Positions 29,165 to 45,175 of a stretch of 64,000 bases of DNA are shown here, piece after piece (position 1 is the first letter of the stretch; each line of letters starts with the position of its first letter). The notes beneath the pieces are model-generated. The model worked only from the letters and a program-made list of their open reading frames with translations. It had not been told where the DNA came from and did not search any database. The position numbers were made by a program, and so were the translations under genes. The stretch is taken from assembly GCF_045679555.1 (NCBI RefSeq), contig NC_092089.1, positions 1,812,663 through 1,876,662 on the forward strand. The letters are read 5' to 3'. The DNA comes from Salvelinus alpinus. Taxonomy: Eukaryota; Chordata; Actinopteri; Salmoniformes; Salmonidae.

Positions 29165-31197
29165 AGAAGGGTTCTTTTTGACAGTCTTTTATTGAATAGG
29201 CTAAGCAGCGCGTGTGTCAAATGGTATACATTGGTCATAAGATAATTGATCAGACATGGAATGGTCGATAGGGTGAAAATGTGTGTGAAGGAAAAGAGGA
29301 AAGGTGAGATATCAGAGTAAAAACACACAGGGTGCATCATCTCAATAGTCTGGAGTAGCTTCTTCCCAGAAGACACTTTAGAGAATTGAAATGAACCCAT
29401 AGACAGAGAAGCTTGCTGGCACAGTAATGATTATGTAGTGTCTGGCATGGGAAGCGACATCATTTCTTCCTTCAGAGTAATCACTGATCTGACACGTTTG
29501 GATTGGTGAGAGTATCGAGGTGGAAGTCTTGTCCAATCACAGTACAGTATATGATATATGGAGAGATATATTTGCAAATCTATCCAGTAGTACATCAGTG
29601 ATTACCTCCAGGGTGCATTGGACCAGGGCCCTGGTCTGTCTGAAAGAGGAAGGAAGGGTGGTTCTTTTCCCCAAAGCTGTTGAACAGGTGCATCAGATAA
29701 AAGGTCAGTTTGTCTATCAGATCAGAAAGGGTCAGTAAGTCTATCAGCAAAAAAGAGAACATCTCATCCCTCTATGTCCAACTCTCATCAGCATCATTCC
29801 ATCCCTGTCTCTATGACACTTGCTTTACTCATCTGTTTTTGTTCCCTTGCTTCATCTATCCATCTCATTGGCTCATCACTCCACTCCTCTCATATTGCAC
29901 TTCTCTGTCTCCCTCTTCCACATCCTCAGTCCATCCATGTACCACACTTTATGTAGTAGAAGAATAGTTTACAACAGGCACAACCCAGATCACTCATCTT
30001 TACCTAGAGTGGAAAACACAGGCAAAATTACAATTCAGGGTGAACTATCCCTTTAAGAGCATAATGTACCATCACCATAGTTACAGCATATAGATCTAAA
30101 CTCCCGTCACTCTCTAGAATGCCCCCTGTGCTCCTCCTAAACAGCTACGAGCTGCTATAAACATAGAAATAAAACAAATGGAAAGGAATGTCTGCGTGTT
30201 GTCCTAATTCTAATTCTTTGGCCATGACACTGAAAAGTGATTCTATGGCAGCGGTGCACAACTCAGGTCCTCTAGGCTCGCCATTATGGTAGTAGTTACC
30301 TTTAATGTTACAGTAATATCTGCTGGTTTTTGACCTTGTCTCTCCATCAGGAACTCATTTAGATATGAGAAACCTAGTGATTACACTCTCGAGACAATCA
30401 ACTGTTTCATCAACTGTTCAATCAAAAAGCAAGAATGTGATTGGCAGTTTCACTGAAAGGTCACTTGTTAATGTTCCTGGTTAATCAAGGAAAAAGAATC
30501 CCTATGAAATAGAGAGATAGGATGAAACACAGCAGACTCTTGTTCTATTAAGGAGCTGTGCACCAGAGCCATGGGATTACAGAGTTCAGCAAACTCAGTT
30601 TGGGATTTAGAATTTGATCGACCACCATGTTGGTTCCAAAAAATCTAGTTCAACAGATCATTGTAGAAGGAATCCATATTGGAATGTTGTGAAACATGTG
30701 GAGCCAACATGGAAGATATTTTCCTTAATTCTGTATGGCTCTGGTGGAGTGTAAACATACCATGGCTGTCAATCAGTCAGTCACCATGACAACAAAGCCA
30801 TTGCAGGAGATTGAAGACAGTTGATACAAAACATGTTTTGGGTGAAATCAAGGTGGTGTTCATCCTATTCTTTAAACAAACCACTGGATATTCCTGTGTA
30901 AAATGCCCTTGGACCACCTCAACATAGTTACATGGTCATTAAAAGTGCAATCCATAAATTCGCTTTCTGGTAAAAAAAAAAGTGTAGTCAGCACTTTTTA
31001 AAGGGGAGGGGGTAGTAAATGAAAACATTTATATTTTTTCTCAAGTCAATAGTGTTTGAAATTGATCTTGTTGCCACAGGGGACAGAGAACTTGTGGATT
31101 GCGCCTTTGAAACCCTTTCCTTTGCAATAATATTGTTCCTATATGTGATAGTTCCCTCAGGTAACGAAGAGTCAGCCAGGACAGGCCAGCTCTGCCT
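29165..31197 (-). other. Presumed rab13 3' UTR and flank
   Basis: No coding exon is visible. AATAAA on the minus strand at about 29183-29188 is followed by about 20 bases of unique sequence, so the rab13 transcript could have a 2-kb 3' UTR ending near 29165. The phrase gggtgaactatccctttaag (30037-30056) resembles the terminus of a common teleost DNA transposon, so part of the stretch may be repeat-derived. Confidence 0.35.
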
Positions 31198-34100
31198 CTA
31201 CAGTAGGAGACATTTGGAGGATTTCTTCTCAGCGTTGGTGATTTTGACCTCGCGACCTGTGGGGCCCGGCTTCTTGCTGGACTTCAGTAGAATATCTCGA
31301 GCCAAAGCCATAAAAGACTACAGAGAGGCAGAAAGAGGTAGAGGGAGAGAGAGGCAGAGAAAGGGTAACAGTAGGCGAGAGGGGGTATGGGGATTATTAG
31401 GGTATGTGGCACATGTAACCTGTATGAAAAGGACAACATATCACCCATATTCCCCATGTGAAATGCATACTAAAGGACCAGATAAAGACAGACTCTGTGA
31501 TTGAATAAAGGACATAAATATAACATATAAAATAACATATTTATCTCACCTCATCAACATTGATGCTGGCCTTTGCACTGGTCTCAAAGAATCTGATCCC
31601 ATGATCCTTTGCCAGCTGTCAACAACAGAACGCAAGTGTGATTACAGCAGGATATGATGTCACTTCCCTCTCCTAATCAGCAGAGTTTATGCCACGTTCA
31701 AAACAACTGGGAACTCAGAAAAATACGAGGTCAAATCATGACGTCAGTGATCTTCAGGTTGAAAAGTCGGAGCTCTTATCCCTCAATGATCCACACATCC
31801 ATTCATCCATCACTAACATCTGCACATCAGTGTCAATATCATTGAAAGAAAACACTTCATAATCAAAACAATGATCATAAAAATTGTAGAGGCTCACCTT
31901 TTCCCCCGTTTCCTTGGATACCTTCCTCTTGGCCTCAATGTCACACTTGTTAGCTAGCAACATCCGGCTGACCCCCGCTGATGCATTCTGGGGGATAAAA
32001 GATAGGGAGTTGGCATCCATCACATCCATTTTATATTTCAATGACGTATCCCTCAACTTCTGCCCTTAGTTCTGCCTCCCCAAGCACCCTCTAGGATAGG
32101 CTTTAATTCAGCTCTAAATTGGAGCCACGTCTAACTCTTGGTTCAGATGGGAAATCATGAACTAATTTGAAAATGTTCACTTTGAACTGTTATCTTTGTT
32201 AACTATGCAAACCAAATTAAACAAATGTAAACATGTTTTTGGGAGTGCAGTTGTATGCCCCGTTATTCACTAAAGGCGCCCCCTTAGAAAACAGACTAAC
32301 ATCTAGTCTCAATGTAACCCTTGTTATTGTGGTTTATAGATGTTGCTCATGTCTCATTTTATTGTTTCAAATCCTTCCTAGAGGTCTGAGAAAATGCTGC
32401 CCTCAGTTTCTTTCTGGCCTGTGTCATGTCTTGTCCCTTCCCTCTTTCACAACAGTCTGTCTTGTGTTTCCCTGTCACCAGTCAGTCTGTCGTGTTTCCC
32501 TGTCAACAGTCAGTCTGTCGTATTTCCCTGTCAACAGTCAGTCTGTCGTATTTCCCTGTCAACAGTCAGTCTTTGTGTTTTTTCCTGTCAACAGTCAGTC
32601 TTTGTGTCACCCTGTCAACAGTCAGGCTTTGTGTTTCCCTGTCAACAGTCAGGCTTTGTGACCCTGTCAACAGTCCGTCTTTGTTTTTACCTGTCAACAG
32701 TCCGTCTTTGTGTTTACCTGTCAACAGTCCGTCTTTGTGTTTCCCTGTCAACAGTCAGTCTTTGTGACCCTGTCAACAGTCCGTCTTTGTGTTTACCTGT
32801 CAACAGTCCGTCTTTGTGTTGACCTGTCAACAGTCCGTCTTTGTGTTGACCTGTCAACAGTCAGTCTTTGTGACCCTGTCAACAGTCCGTCTTTGTTTTT
32901 TTACCTGTCAACAGTCCGTCTTTGTGTTTACCTGTCAACAGTCCGTCTTTGTGACCCTGTCAACAGTCCGTCTTTGTTTTTACCTGTCAACAGTCCGTCT
33001 TTGTGTTTACCTGTCAACAGTCCGTCTTTGTGACCCTGTCAACAGTCCGTCTTTGTGTTTACCTGTCAACAGTCCGTCTTTGTGACCCTGTCAACAGTCC
33101 GTCTTTGTGTTTACCTGTCAACAGTCCGTCTTTGTGTTGACCTGTCAACAGTCCGTCTTTGTGACCCTGTCAACAGTCCGTCTTTGTGTTTACCTGTCAA
33201 CAGTCCGTCTTTGTGTTTACCTGTCAACAGTCCGTCTTTGTGACCCTGTCAACAGTCCGTCTTTGTGTTTACCTGTCAACAGTCCGTCTTTGTGTTGACC
33301 TGTCAACAGTCCGTCTTTGTGTTGACCTGTCAACAGTCAGTCTTTGTGACCCTGTCAACAGTCCGTCTTTGTTTTTACCTGTCAACAGTCCGTCTTTGTG
33401 TTTACCTGTCAACAGTCAGTCTTTGTGACCCTGTCAACAGTCCGTCTTTGTGTTTACCTGTCAACAGTCCGTCTTTGTGTTTACCTGTCAACAGTCCGTC
33501 TTTGTGTTTCCCTGTCAACAGTCCGTCTTTGTGTTTCCCTGTCAACAGTCCGTCTTTGTGTTTCCCTGTCAACAGTCCGTCTTTGTGTTTACCTGTCAAC
33601 AGTCCGTCTTTGTGTTTACCTGTCAACAGTCAGTCTTTGTGACCCTGTCAACAGTCCGTCTTTGTTTTTACCTGTCAACAGTCCGTCTTTGTGTTTACCT
33701 GTCAACAGTCCGTCTTTGTGTTTCCCTGTCAACAGTCCGTCTTTGTGTTTCCCTGTCAACAGTCCGTCTTTGTGTTTCCCTGTCAACAGTCCGTCTTTGT
33801 GTTTCCCTGTCAACAGTCCGTCTTTGTGTTTACCTGTCAACAGTCCGTCTTTGTGTTCCCATGTCAACAGTCAGTCTTTGTGTTTCCCTGTCAACAGTCA
33901 GTCTTTGTGTTCCCCTGTCAACAGTCAGTCTTGTGTTTACCTTTCAACAGTCAGTCTTGTGTTCACCTGTCAACAGTCAGGCTTTGTGTTTACCTGTCAA
34001 CAGTCAGGCTTTGTGTTTACCTGTCAACAGTCAGGCTTTGTGTTTATCTGTCAACAGTCAATCTGTTTCCCTGTCAACAGTCAATCTGTTTCCCTGTCAA

Positions 34101-37100
34101 CAGTCAGTCTGTTTCCCTGTCAACAGTCAGGCTGTTTCCCTGTCAACAGTCAGTCTGTTACCCTGTCAACAGTCAGTCTGTTTCCCTGTCACCTCCTTGA
34201 TGCTCTTCATCCAGTTCTGAATGTTCTCGTAGGACTTCTCATCTGTGATGTCATACACCAGGATGATGCCCTGAGAGATCACGGGAGACACGAGTCAGAC
34301 AAAAATAAAACAATTCTAAATCAACCTGATGGATGTAAGAAATATGATACTAATAGTTTCAGTCATAATCTTACACCCATAATATTCTCTCATATCTACA
34401 AAGGTGAAGAGAGAGAAGGCCCGTTTATGCCTGGTGCTAAGATGCCCCTTTTGTCCTGATCTTGTCCACATTCTGATTGTGGTCACAGTTTTAGACAGGT
34501 GTAGATGATTAAATCACTTGTGATCTGATTGAGAGAGAGTTGAGAGACTCACCATAGCTCCTCTGTAGTAGGCTGTAGTGATGGTCTTAAACCTCTCCTG
34601 CCCTGCTGTGTCCCTGAAAACAGAATACATTAGGGGAAATGTTTCACCTTCTTCAAAAAGTAGCTCTTTGAACACCCTGGAGTACAGATGTAGGATCTTA
34701 ATTTGAGCCAGTTTGCTACGACAGGAAAATAATCCTGCAGCAACAGGAAATGTGAATTATTATGTGGATTATAATTAATGGACATTTTTGTAAGGGTTGA
34801 TACATTTTCCATAAGGGTAAATCAAGTCTGAAATTTCAAAGTGGAAATTACACATTTTAGAACCCGTTTTAAAAATCAAATACACTACATTTGATGCTTT
34901 GCAGGAAGATTCTCATCAACAAAAGCGTGATTAAATTAAGATCCTACATCTGTAGTAAGCACTGAAACTACTGCAGATTTGTCTGTGTTGGCAGCTGTTC
35001 TTTCTCTACACATTTCCTGTTTTTCTAATGCAGCACCCAATTCAAAGAGTACACTGATTACACATACATATCCAGAGTAATACAGCCTTTACACACGTGT
35101 GTCCAGCACATCATTTATCCACGCTTCTGCAAAAACATTACGCTATGGTCACACTAATGTTCTCACAGCACAGAACGTAGAAGTTCCCCACCTACACACT
35201 GAGCTATGGTCAGCAAAGGAGGTTGGTGGCACCTTAAATTGGGGAGAACAGGCTCGTTCTAATGACTGGAGCGGAATAAGTGGAATGGTAACAAATACAT
35301 CAAACACATGGTTTCCAGGTGTTTGGTGCCCTTCACTTTACTCCGTTCATGCCATTCTCCCCTCAGCAGCCTCCTGTGATGGTCAGTATGGCATATCCCC
35401 CCCTAATGGCTCAAGTCAGGATTTGGGGAGGTTAACCTGATCCTGTATCAAAGGACAACTTCTACCAGGGGTGTGGAATCCACAGAGATGAGACGTATGT
35501 TTTATGCCAGTTCAATAAACTCTTTACGGCTGATTCAGACTTCATGTCTGGCTTTCTGATAACTCACTGGCATTCACTGACAGATAAAACATAGGTGAAG
35601 TCATAGCCTACACCAAAGGCCTTGCCAGTCAATATCTCAGTGTACTCAGTGACATATGCCAGATATACACTATATATAAAAAACTCTTCTAAAATTAGTG
35701 GGTTCGGCTATTTCAGCCACACCCATTGCTGACAGGTGTATAAAAATCGAGCACACCGCCATGCAATCTCCATCGATAAACATTGGCAGTAGAATGGCCT
35801 TACTGAAGAGCTCAGTGACTTTGAATGTGGCACCGTCATAGGATGCAACCTTTCCAACAAGTCAGTTCGTGCTAGAGCTGCCCAAGTCAACTGTAAGTGC
35901 TGTTATTGTGAAGTGGAAACGTCTAGGAGCAACAACGGCTCAGCCGTGAAGTGGTAGGCCACAAAAGCTCACAGAACGGGACTGCTGAGTGCTGAAGCAC
36001 GTACCGTGTAAAAATTGTCTGTTGTAACACTCACTACCAAGTTCCAAACTGCCTCTGCATAAGAAGTGTTCATCGGGAGCTTGATGAAATGGGTTTCCAT
36101 GGCCGAACAGCCTCACACAAGCCTAAGATCTCCATTCGCAATGCCAAGCGTCAGCTAGAGTGGTGTAAAGCTCGCTGCCATTGGACTCTGGAGCAGTAGA
36201 AACATGTTCTCTGGAATAATGAATCACGCTTCACCATCTGGCAGTCCGACCGACAAATCTGGGTTTGGCTGATGCCAGGAGAACGCCACCTGCCCCAATG
36301 CATAGTGCCAACTGTACAGTTTGGTGGAGGAGGAATAATGGTCTGGGGATGTTTTTCATGGTTCGGGTTAGGCCCCTTAGTTCCAGTGAAGGGAAATCTT
36401 AACACTACAACATACAATGACATTCTGGACGATTCTGTGCTTCCAACTTTGTGGCAACAGTTTGGGGAAGGCCCTTTCCTGTTTCAGCATAACAAAGCCC
36501 CCGTGCACAAAGCCAGGTCCATACAAAAATGGTTTGTCGAGATTGGTGTGTTAGAACTTGACTGGTTTACCCAGGTGGTAAGGGTAGGCAACAACACATC
36601 TGCCATGTTGATTCGCAACACTGGGGCCCCTCAGGTGTGCATGTTGAGTCCCCTCCTGTACTCCCTGTTCACCCACGACTGCGTGGCCAAGCACGACTCC
36701 AACGCCATCATTAAGTTTGCTGACGACACAACAGTGGTAGGCCTGATCACCGACAACAATGAGACAACCTATATGGAGGAGTTCAGAGACGTGGCAGTGT
36801 GGTGCCAGAACAACAACCTCTCTCTCTCAATGTGAGCAAGACAAAGGAGCTGATCGTGGACTATAGGAAAAGGAAGGCCGAACAGGCCCCCAATAACATC
36901 GACGGGACTGAAGTGGAGCGGGTCGAGAGTTTCAAGTTCCTTGGTGTCCACATCACCAAGACAGTTGTGAAAGGGGCACGACAACACCTTTTCGGCATGG
37001 GTCCCCAGATCCTCAATAAGTTCTATAGCTGCACCATCGGGTGGCAAGTAGCCTAGTGGTTAGAGCATTGGACTTGTAACTGAAAGGTTGCAAGATCGAA

Positions 37101-38312
37101 TCCCCGAGCTGACATGGTAAAAATCTGTCGTTCTGCCCCTGAACAAGGCAGTTAACCCACTGTTCCTAGGCCGTCATTGAAAATAAGAATTTGTTCTTAA
37201 CTGACTTGCCTAGTTAAATAAAGGTAAAATAAAAAAATCAAGAGCATCCTGACCAGTTACATCAGTGCCTGGTATGGATCTGACCGTAAGGCACTACAAA
37301 TGGTAGTGTGTACAGCCCAGTACATCACTGGGGCCAAGCTTCCTGACATCCAGGACCTATATACTAGATGTGTCAAAGGAAGGCCCAAAAAATTGTCAAC
37401 AACTCCAGTCACCCAAGTCATAGACTGTTCTCTCTGCTACCGCAAGGCAAGCGGTACCGGAGAGCCAAGTCTAGGAACAAAAGGCTCCTTAACAGCTTCT
37501 ACCCCCAAGCCATAAGACTGCTGAACAACTAATCAAATGGCCACCCGGACTATTACATTGTCCCCCTACATTTCTTGAACTGCATTGTTGGTTAAGGGCT
37601 TGTAAGTAAGCATTTCACGGTAAGGGCTACACCTGTTTTATTTGGCGCATGTGACAAATACAATTTGATTAGATTTTGATTTGTAGTGTATATTGCAGCT
37701 ATTGCATACTGGGTTGCATGCCTTTAGTCTAACAAGACGAATAAAATCTAAATCTTGCATTCCTAAGGTCTTGTACTACAATCAGTGAGTGGTGACCCTT
37801 TGAGTGACATTTGGACAGAAAACCAACATAAACAGTTGGTTGTTTTGGTAAAAAGGGAGGTTCCTCTTTCCTCTGAGAAAGAGAAGTAGACACACGTCCA
37901 GAACACACGAGGAGTTGAATAAAATCTGTGTGTCGGTCCCATAACCGTCATCCCTCTTAGAGAGCAGCAAACAGTAGTCCTAAATGGACCTTTCATTCTT
38001 TCTTTGCCTGGATCCTCTTCTCTTACCAGACTTGCAGTTTGACTTTCTTTCCCTCCACGTCTATCGTCTTTACTTTAAAGTCGATGCCTGAAGAAAGGAT
38101 GGGCGGATGACAGAGAGAGGGGAGGGAGGAGGTCGACAGGAAGGGAGGGAAGACAATGAGTTAAATTCCCAGACACATTGCAGCAAATATAGGTCATGCC
38201 AATTAAACCATTTTGACATGCATGGAGGGTGAGACAGGCATTCCCAATTCATCAAACCTTCACTGGGATAGTAAAGTCTGGCTAGCTAGTAAAGTCTGTC
38301 TGCCCCATTCTG

Positions 38313-38387
<75 letters not shown>

Positions 38388-39044
38388 CTCTGGGTTTGTT
38401 ATTGTCTGGGTTTCCTGCAGGACAGGGACGGTCAGAGAAAGAGAGGGATGGCAGAGAGAGAGAGAGAGAGAGGACAGAGAGAGAGGACAGAGAAGATGGA
38501 AGTCTTAAACTGTGAATTCCAAGGGAGGACAACCATTTTTCTGATAATAAGACTGAAAAGAGATAGGAGATAGGAGGAATGGGGGTGGGTGGACCCTCTG
38601 GGTAAAGTGAGGGAGGGGAGAGGGGGATATGGAGAAGATATAGAAACAACAGCAGCACAGCAACAATGTAGGTGAACTACAATAGGGATATCAGATTGAG
38701 ATATAGGAAGACAGTGATAGAGACGTGTAGAGACATGAACACAGCAGAACTGGAAACGTGAGATAACTGCGTGGTGAAAGTGATAAGAACTTGGCATTAT
38801 GTGTTAGCTGACAGAATGGTGCCAATATCAGCAATGACGAATTTAAAGGGTTGCTGAATATTTTTGGGCCGATTAGGCTATAACCGATTAAATGGGATTT
38901 CGTAGAACTAGGATACATACCGATAGTTGATATGTAGGTTGAGTTGAAGTTGTCCTCAGCAAATCGAATAATCAGACATGTTTTCCCCACTCCACTATCT
39001 CCGATGAGTAATAATTTGAAAAGGAAGTCGTACTTCTTCGCCAT
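31198..39044 (-). CDS. rab13: Small GTPase Rab13, 7 coding exons
   Basis: Rab13 controls traffic from recycling endosomes and the trans-Golgi to the plasma membrane and tight-junction assembly in epithelia. Coding exons (minus): 39044-38921, 38087-38027, 34613-34553, 34270-34193, 31987-31898, 31615-31550, 31317-31198. Phases close to 600 nt, 199 aa. Visible motifs: P-loop GDSGVGKT (15-22), switch I region [18 protein letters not shown] (63-68), NKCD (121-124), ETSAK (149-153). [25 protein letters not shown] and IEAKRKV separate Rab13 from Rab8 and Rab10. The C-terminus KCLLL is a single-cysteine CaaX box with final Leu, predicting geranylgeranylation, as in mammalian Rab13 (CSLG). I chose MAKKYDFLF as the start to match the family; an in-frame ATG four codons upstream would add MKNI. 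Intron 4 carries a large minisatellite next to its donor. Confidence 0.97.
32100..32450. other. Unique part of rab13 intron 4
   Basis: Nothing recognised between exon 5 and the 27-bp minisatellite. Confidence 0.5.
32453..34190. repeat. 27/25-bp minisatellite in rab13 intron 4
   Basis: The unit is tttacctgtcaacagtccgt ctttgtg (27 bp), with a 25-bp form (accctgtcaacagtccgtct ttgtg) and sub-families (cagtcagtc, cagtcaggc, tttccctg). About 65 copies. A 79-bp higher-order period (27+27+25) is visible at about 33040-33430. It ends two bases from the GT of the exon 4 donor (34191-34192). Long open frames on both strands are artefacts. Confidence 0.97.
34685..34952. mobile_element. TA-flanked MITE, copy B
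   Basis: The left end cagatgtaggatcttaattt and right end aaattaagatcctacatctg form nearly perfect 20-bp inverted repeats, flanked by TA. It shares its interior with copy A (26795-27030) and is 268 bp. It sits in intron 2 of rab13, about 70 bp from the exon 3 acceptor. Confidence 0.9.
35216..35385. mobile_element. Short inverted-repeat element (MITE)
   Basis: The left part aaaggaggttggtggcacct and right part cagcctcctgtgatgg are imperfect inverted ends, and the centre holds caaacacatggtttccaggt gtttgg, itself a hairpin. I recall this layout as a common salmonid dispersed repeat. Non-coding, in rab13 intron 2. Confidence 0.6.
35664..36567 (+). mobile_element. Decayed Tc1-like transposon, 3' truncated
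   Basis: It starts tatacactatatataaaaaa and runs through a Tc1-like transposase with many stops. Recognisable pieces are the N-terminal region [34 protein letters not shown] and, in a later frame, [20 protein letters not shown] and [19 protein letters not shown], which is the catalytic-domain style of Tc1 (the VWG block precedes the second Asp). It stops abruptly at about 36567, where LINE sequence begins. Located in rab13 intron 2. Confidence 0.88.
36568..37690 (+). mobile_element. L2-like LINE fragment, plus strand, split by a SINE
   Basis: The frame reads the reverse transcriptase palm, [20 protein letters not shown] then [24 protein letters not shown] is the catalytic YxDD-type box. [17 protein letters not shown] and [12 protein letters not shown] follow. 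After the SINE the frame resumes with [20 protein letters not shown] and [18 protein letters not shown]. The 3' end tttggcgcatgtgacaaata caatttgattagatttg is the usual tail. Frameshifts and missing 5' parts make it inactive. Confidence 0.88.
37039..37237 (+). mobile_element. HpaI-type SINE nested in the LINE
   Basis: The head gggtggcaagtagcctagtg gttagag (A box) is followed by ggttgcaagatcgaatcccc (B box), the body tctgttcttaactgacttgc-like segment and the tail cctagttaaataaaggtaaa. It interrupts the LINE reading frame between the codons for YSCTI and SILTS, so it inserted after the LINE. Confidence 0.92.
38314..38385. repeat. (CA)n microsatellite
   Basis: About 36 CA dinucleotides in intron 1 of rab13, followed at 38456-38490 by a GA-rich stretch. 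Confidence 0.98.
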
Positions 39045-40067
39045 AATGTTTTTCAAAGGTTTTGGTGAATGATCAGAAACGATGACCTTTTACAAAACTA
39101 GTACACTTTCCAATGTTCTTCTTACACTTATTTGTAACGTTTAAGAGGTTAACAAATGCCTTAAAAAGTATTGCTCAACATACACAAAGGTCAAAATTAC
39201 ACTCTCATTTCTCCTGGGGAGTTTCTGCTTTTCTTTAGCATAAAATCCGCTTGTTTTCCCTTTCCCTTGAAAACTGTCACCGGTAAATACGGTTCTCCCC
39301 CAATGTCTCTTTTGGTCCGAGAAAAATAAAACAGAACGCCACAAGTTAAAAACGAAAGTTGGAACAAACGCTTCTGCACTTCAATGGGCTATACAAAACT
39401 ACAGCGCCACAAAGCTTTGTTAAAATCCATTTATCAAGCCAAAATGTCAAGTTATTTTCTTCCAAAGGCCGATTAACATACATCCATTCCACAGACAGGG
39501 CTACGTTTTCGCCCAAAAACTTTCTCCTGCCGAAATTCACGTAGGATTACGTCGAGGGAGAGGTTCAGTTATTACAGTGGAGGGAACAGACTGAAATGGG
39601 ACAGCAGGAATGGCCGAGACTGCTTATAGACAGCAGAGGGCGCTCGACCATATGGGCGCTCAGCCCCATGTACTGAAATATGTCATAATATCTCTGTATA
39701 CGTGTATCCTTAGTACCATATTTATTTTTCGTGGATAAAACAACGAGTAACAAACACGGTTTGACTGACAATTAAATGAAAAGATGAGGTGGATGAGAAA
39801 TACAAAATTGAATGTCTCTATTAAAAATTAAGTGGTCTCTCCCTCACACTGCGAGAGAAATCTAACAAAATCAAATGTGCCAGTAAGGCTAGTTATACAT
39901 GGCGCTGAACAAAACCTGTGTGTAGACCTGTGTGATTTGGAAGAAAGAGTTGACCTCACAAACATGGCCTCCTTTGCCTCGCCTCCTTGACACGTAATGG
40001 CGACAAAACACTTCCGGCCCCTGCTCCTCGGCCCCGTTCATTTATTAACTGTCAACTTCCGGTTGAT
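39045..40067. promoter_or_regulatory. Shared upstream region of rab13 (minus) and rps27 (plus)
   Basis: The two start codons point away from each other and are about 1.06 kb apart, with no other gene between. On the rps27 side there are two ETS/GABP-type motifs, acttccggcc (about 40010-40019) and acttccggtt (about 40055-40064), next to the predicted start site; such sites are typical of ribosomal protein promoters. The rab13 5' UTR probably extends into 39045-39540. The human RAB13-RPS27 pair has the same orientation. Confidence 0.6.
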
Positions 40068-40101
40068 CCTTCTTTTCGGCAACGGCTACAAACTCGCCAA
40101 C
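40068..40101 (+). promoter_or_regulatory. Predicted rps27 5' UTR with TOP motif
   Basis: ccttcttttcgg begins a short pyrimidine run starting with C, the 5' terminal oligopyrimidine signature of translational-apparatus mRNAs. It gives a 34-nt leader to the ATG at 40102. TOP leaders make translation depend on mTOR signalling. The exact start is inferred. Confidence 0.6.
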
Positions 40102-44427
<4,326 letters not shown>

Positions 44428-44651
44428 ACTCTCAGCAATGGAGCTTGTTGGACGAGAGACCCAAGGGAGGAGAGACGGGATTGACCCCACAGTGACCCTG
44501 CTCAGGAAGTGACGACACGAGAGGAAAAGTGGAGATGAAACTGAAGAGGAAAGATGGTGTTGAGCTCTGCTTTGTGTACGTAGAGAGAGAACGTCCCCTG
44601 GCATGATGACATCACTGTAACACCACTCCACTGGTCTTTCTCTCACTTCTT

Positions 44652-44657
44652 AATAAA
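44652..44657 (+). terminator. rps27 polyadenylation signal
   Basis: AATAAA 225 bases after the stop codon, followed by T-rich sequence, so cleavage near 44675 is likely. Eukaryotic ribosomal protein 3' UTRs are usually short, as here. Confidence 0.75.
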
Positions 44658-44805
44658 GTTTAGCTTTTTCATTAAAGAATCCAGTTTACTTGTCAGTCTT
44701 TGATCCAGGTGTCAAATATGTTTGACTCTATTGTAAGCTGGTCCTAGATCTATGCCTGAACAACTCTCTAGAGACCCTGTTCAAGTAGACCCACTGTTCT
44801 TTAAT

Positions 44806-44982
44806 CAGGGTTGTCACTCATTCCATGGAGGACCTAGGGTCTGCTGGATTTTCCCTTTCAATTAAGACCTAGACAACCAGGTGAGGACAGTAACTTACTA
44901 ATCAGTGACCTTAATTCAACCAAGTACAAGGGAGTAGAGACCCCGCAGACACTCGTCCCTCTGGAATGAGTTTGACACCTGT
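44806..44982. mobile_element. Inverted-repeat MITE downstream of rps27
   Basis: The left end tgtcactcattccatggagg and right end ctctggaatgagtttgacac are inverted, with inner arms gtctgc/gcagac. The centre holds caattaagacctagacaacc aggtgagg. I recall this as a frequent salmonid non-autonomous element. A partial second terminus (ccaggtgtcaaatatgtttg) lies at 44707. Confidence 0.7.
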
Positions 44983-45175
44983 GCCTTAAATGGACCAATG
45001 CAACACACTGACGGCGTTTGGCAGGAAATTGTTTAGTTGAAGGTTTTAACATGGATCATTCACAGGGCTGTTAGTGTCACCGTGTGCTCCAGAGCCAGTT
45101 GCGTCTGCGGATGATCCTTTCTGTGTCTGGGGACGAGGGTCTGATCCAGGGAGAGAAACGCACCGTCCTGCTGCA

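Noticed and set aside
32394-34459. Open frames over the rab13 intron 4 array, up to 353 codons
   Set aside because: Repeat translation; the frame depends on 25- or 27-bp units, and the real rab13 exons lie on the other strand.
36272-36835. A 187-codon gene
   Set aside because: It is a chimeric frame crossing from a dead Tc1 transposase into a LINE reverse transcriptase.
39044-39056. Upstream ATG as the rab13 start (adds MKNI)
   Set aside because: Rab13 proteins start MAKxYD, and the ATG at 39044 has G at +4. The longer start cannot be excluded but is less likely.
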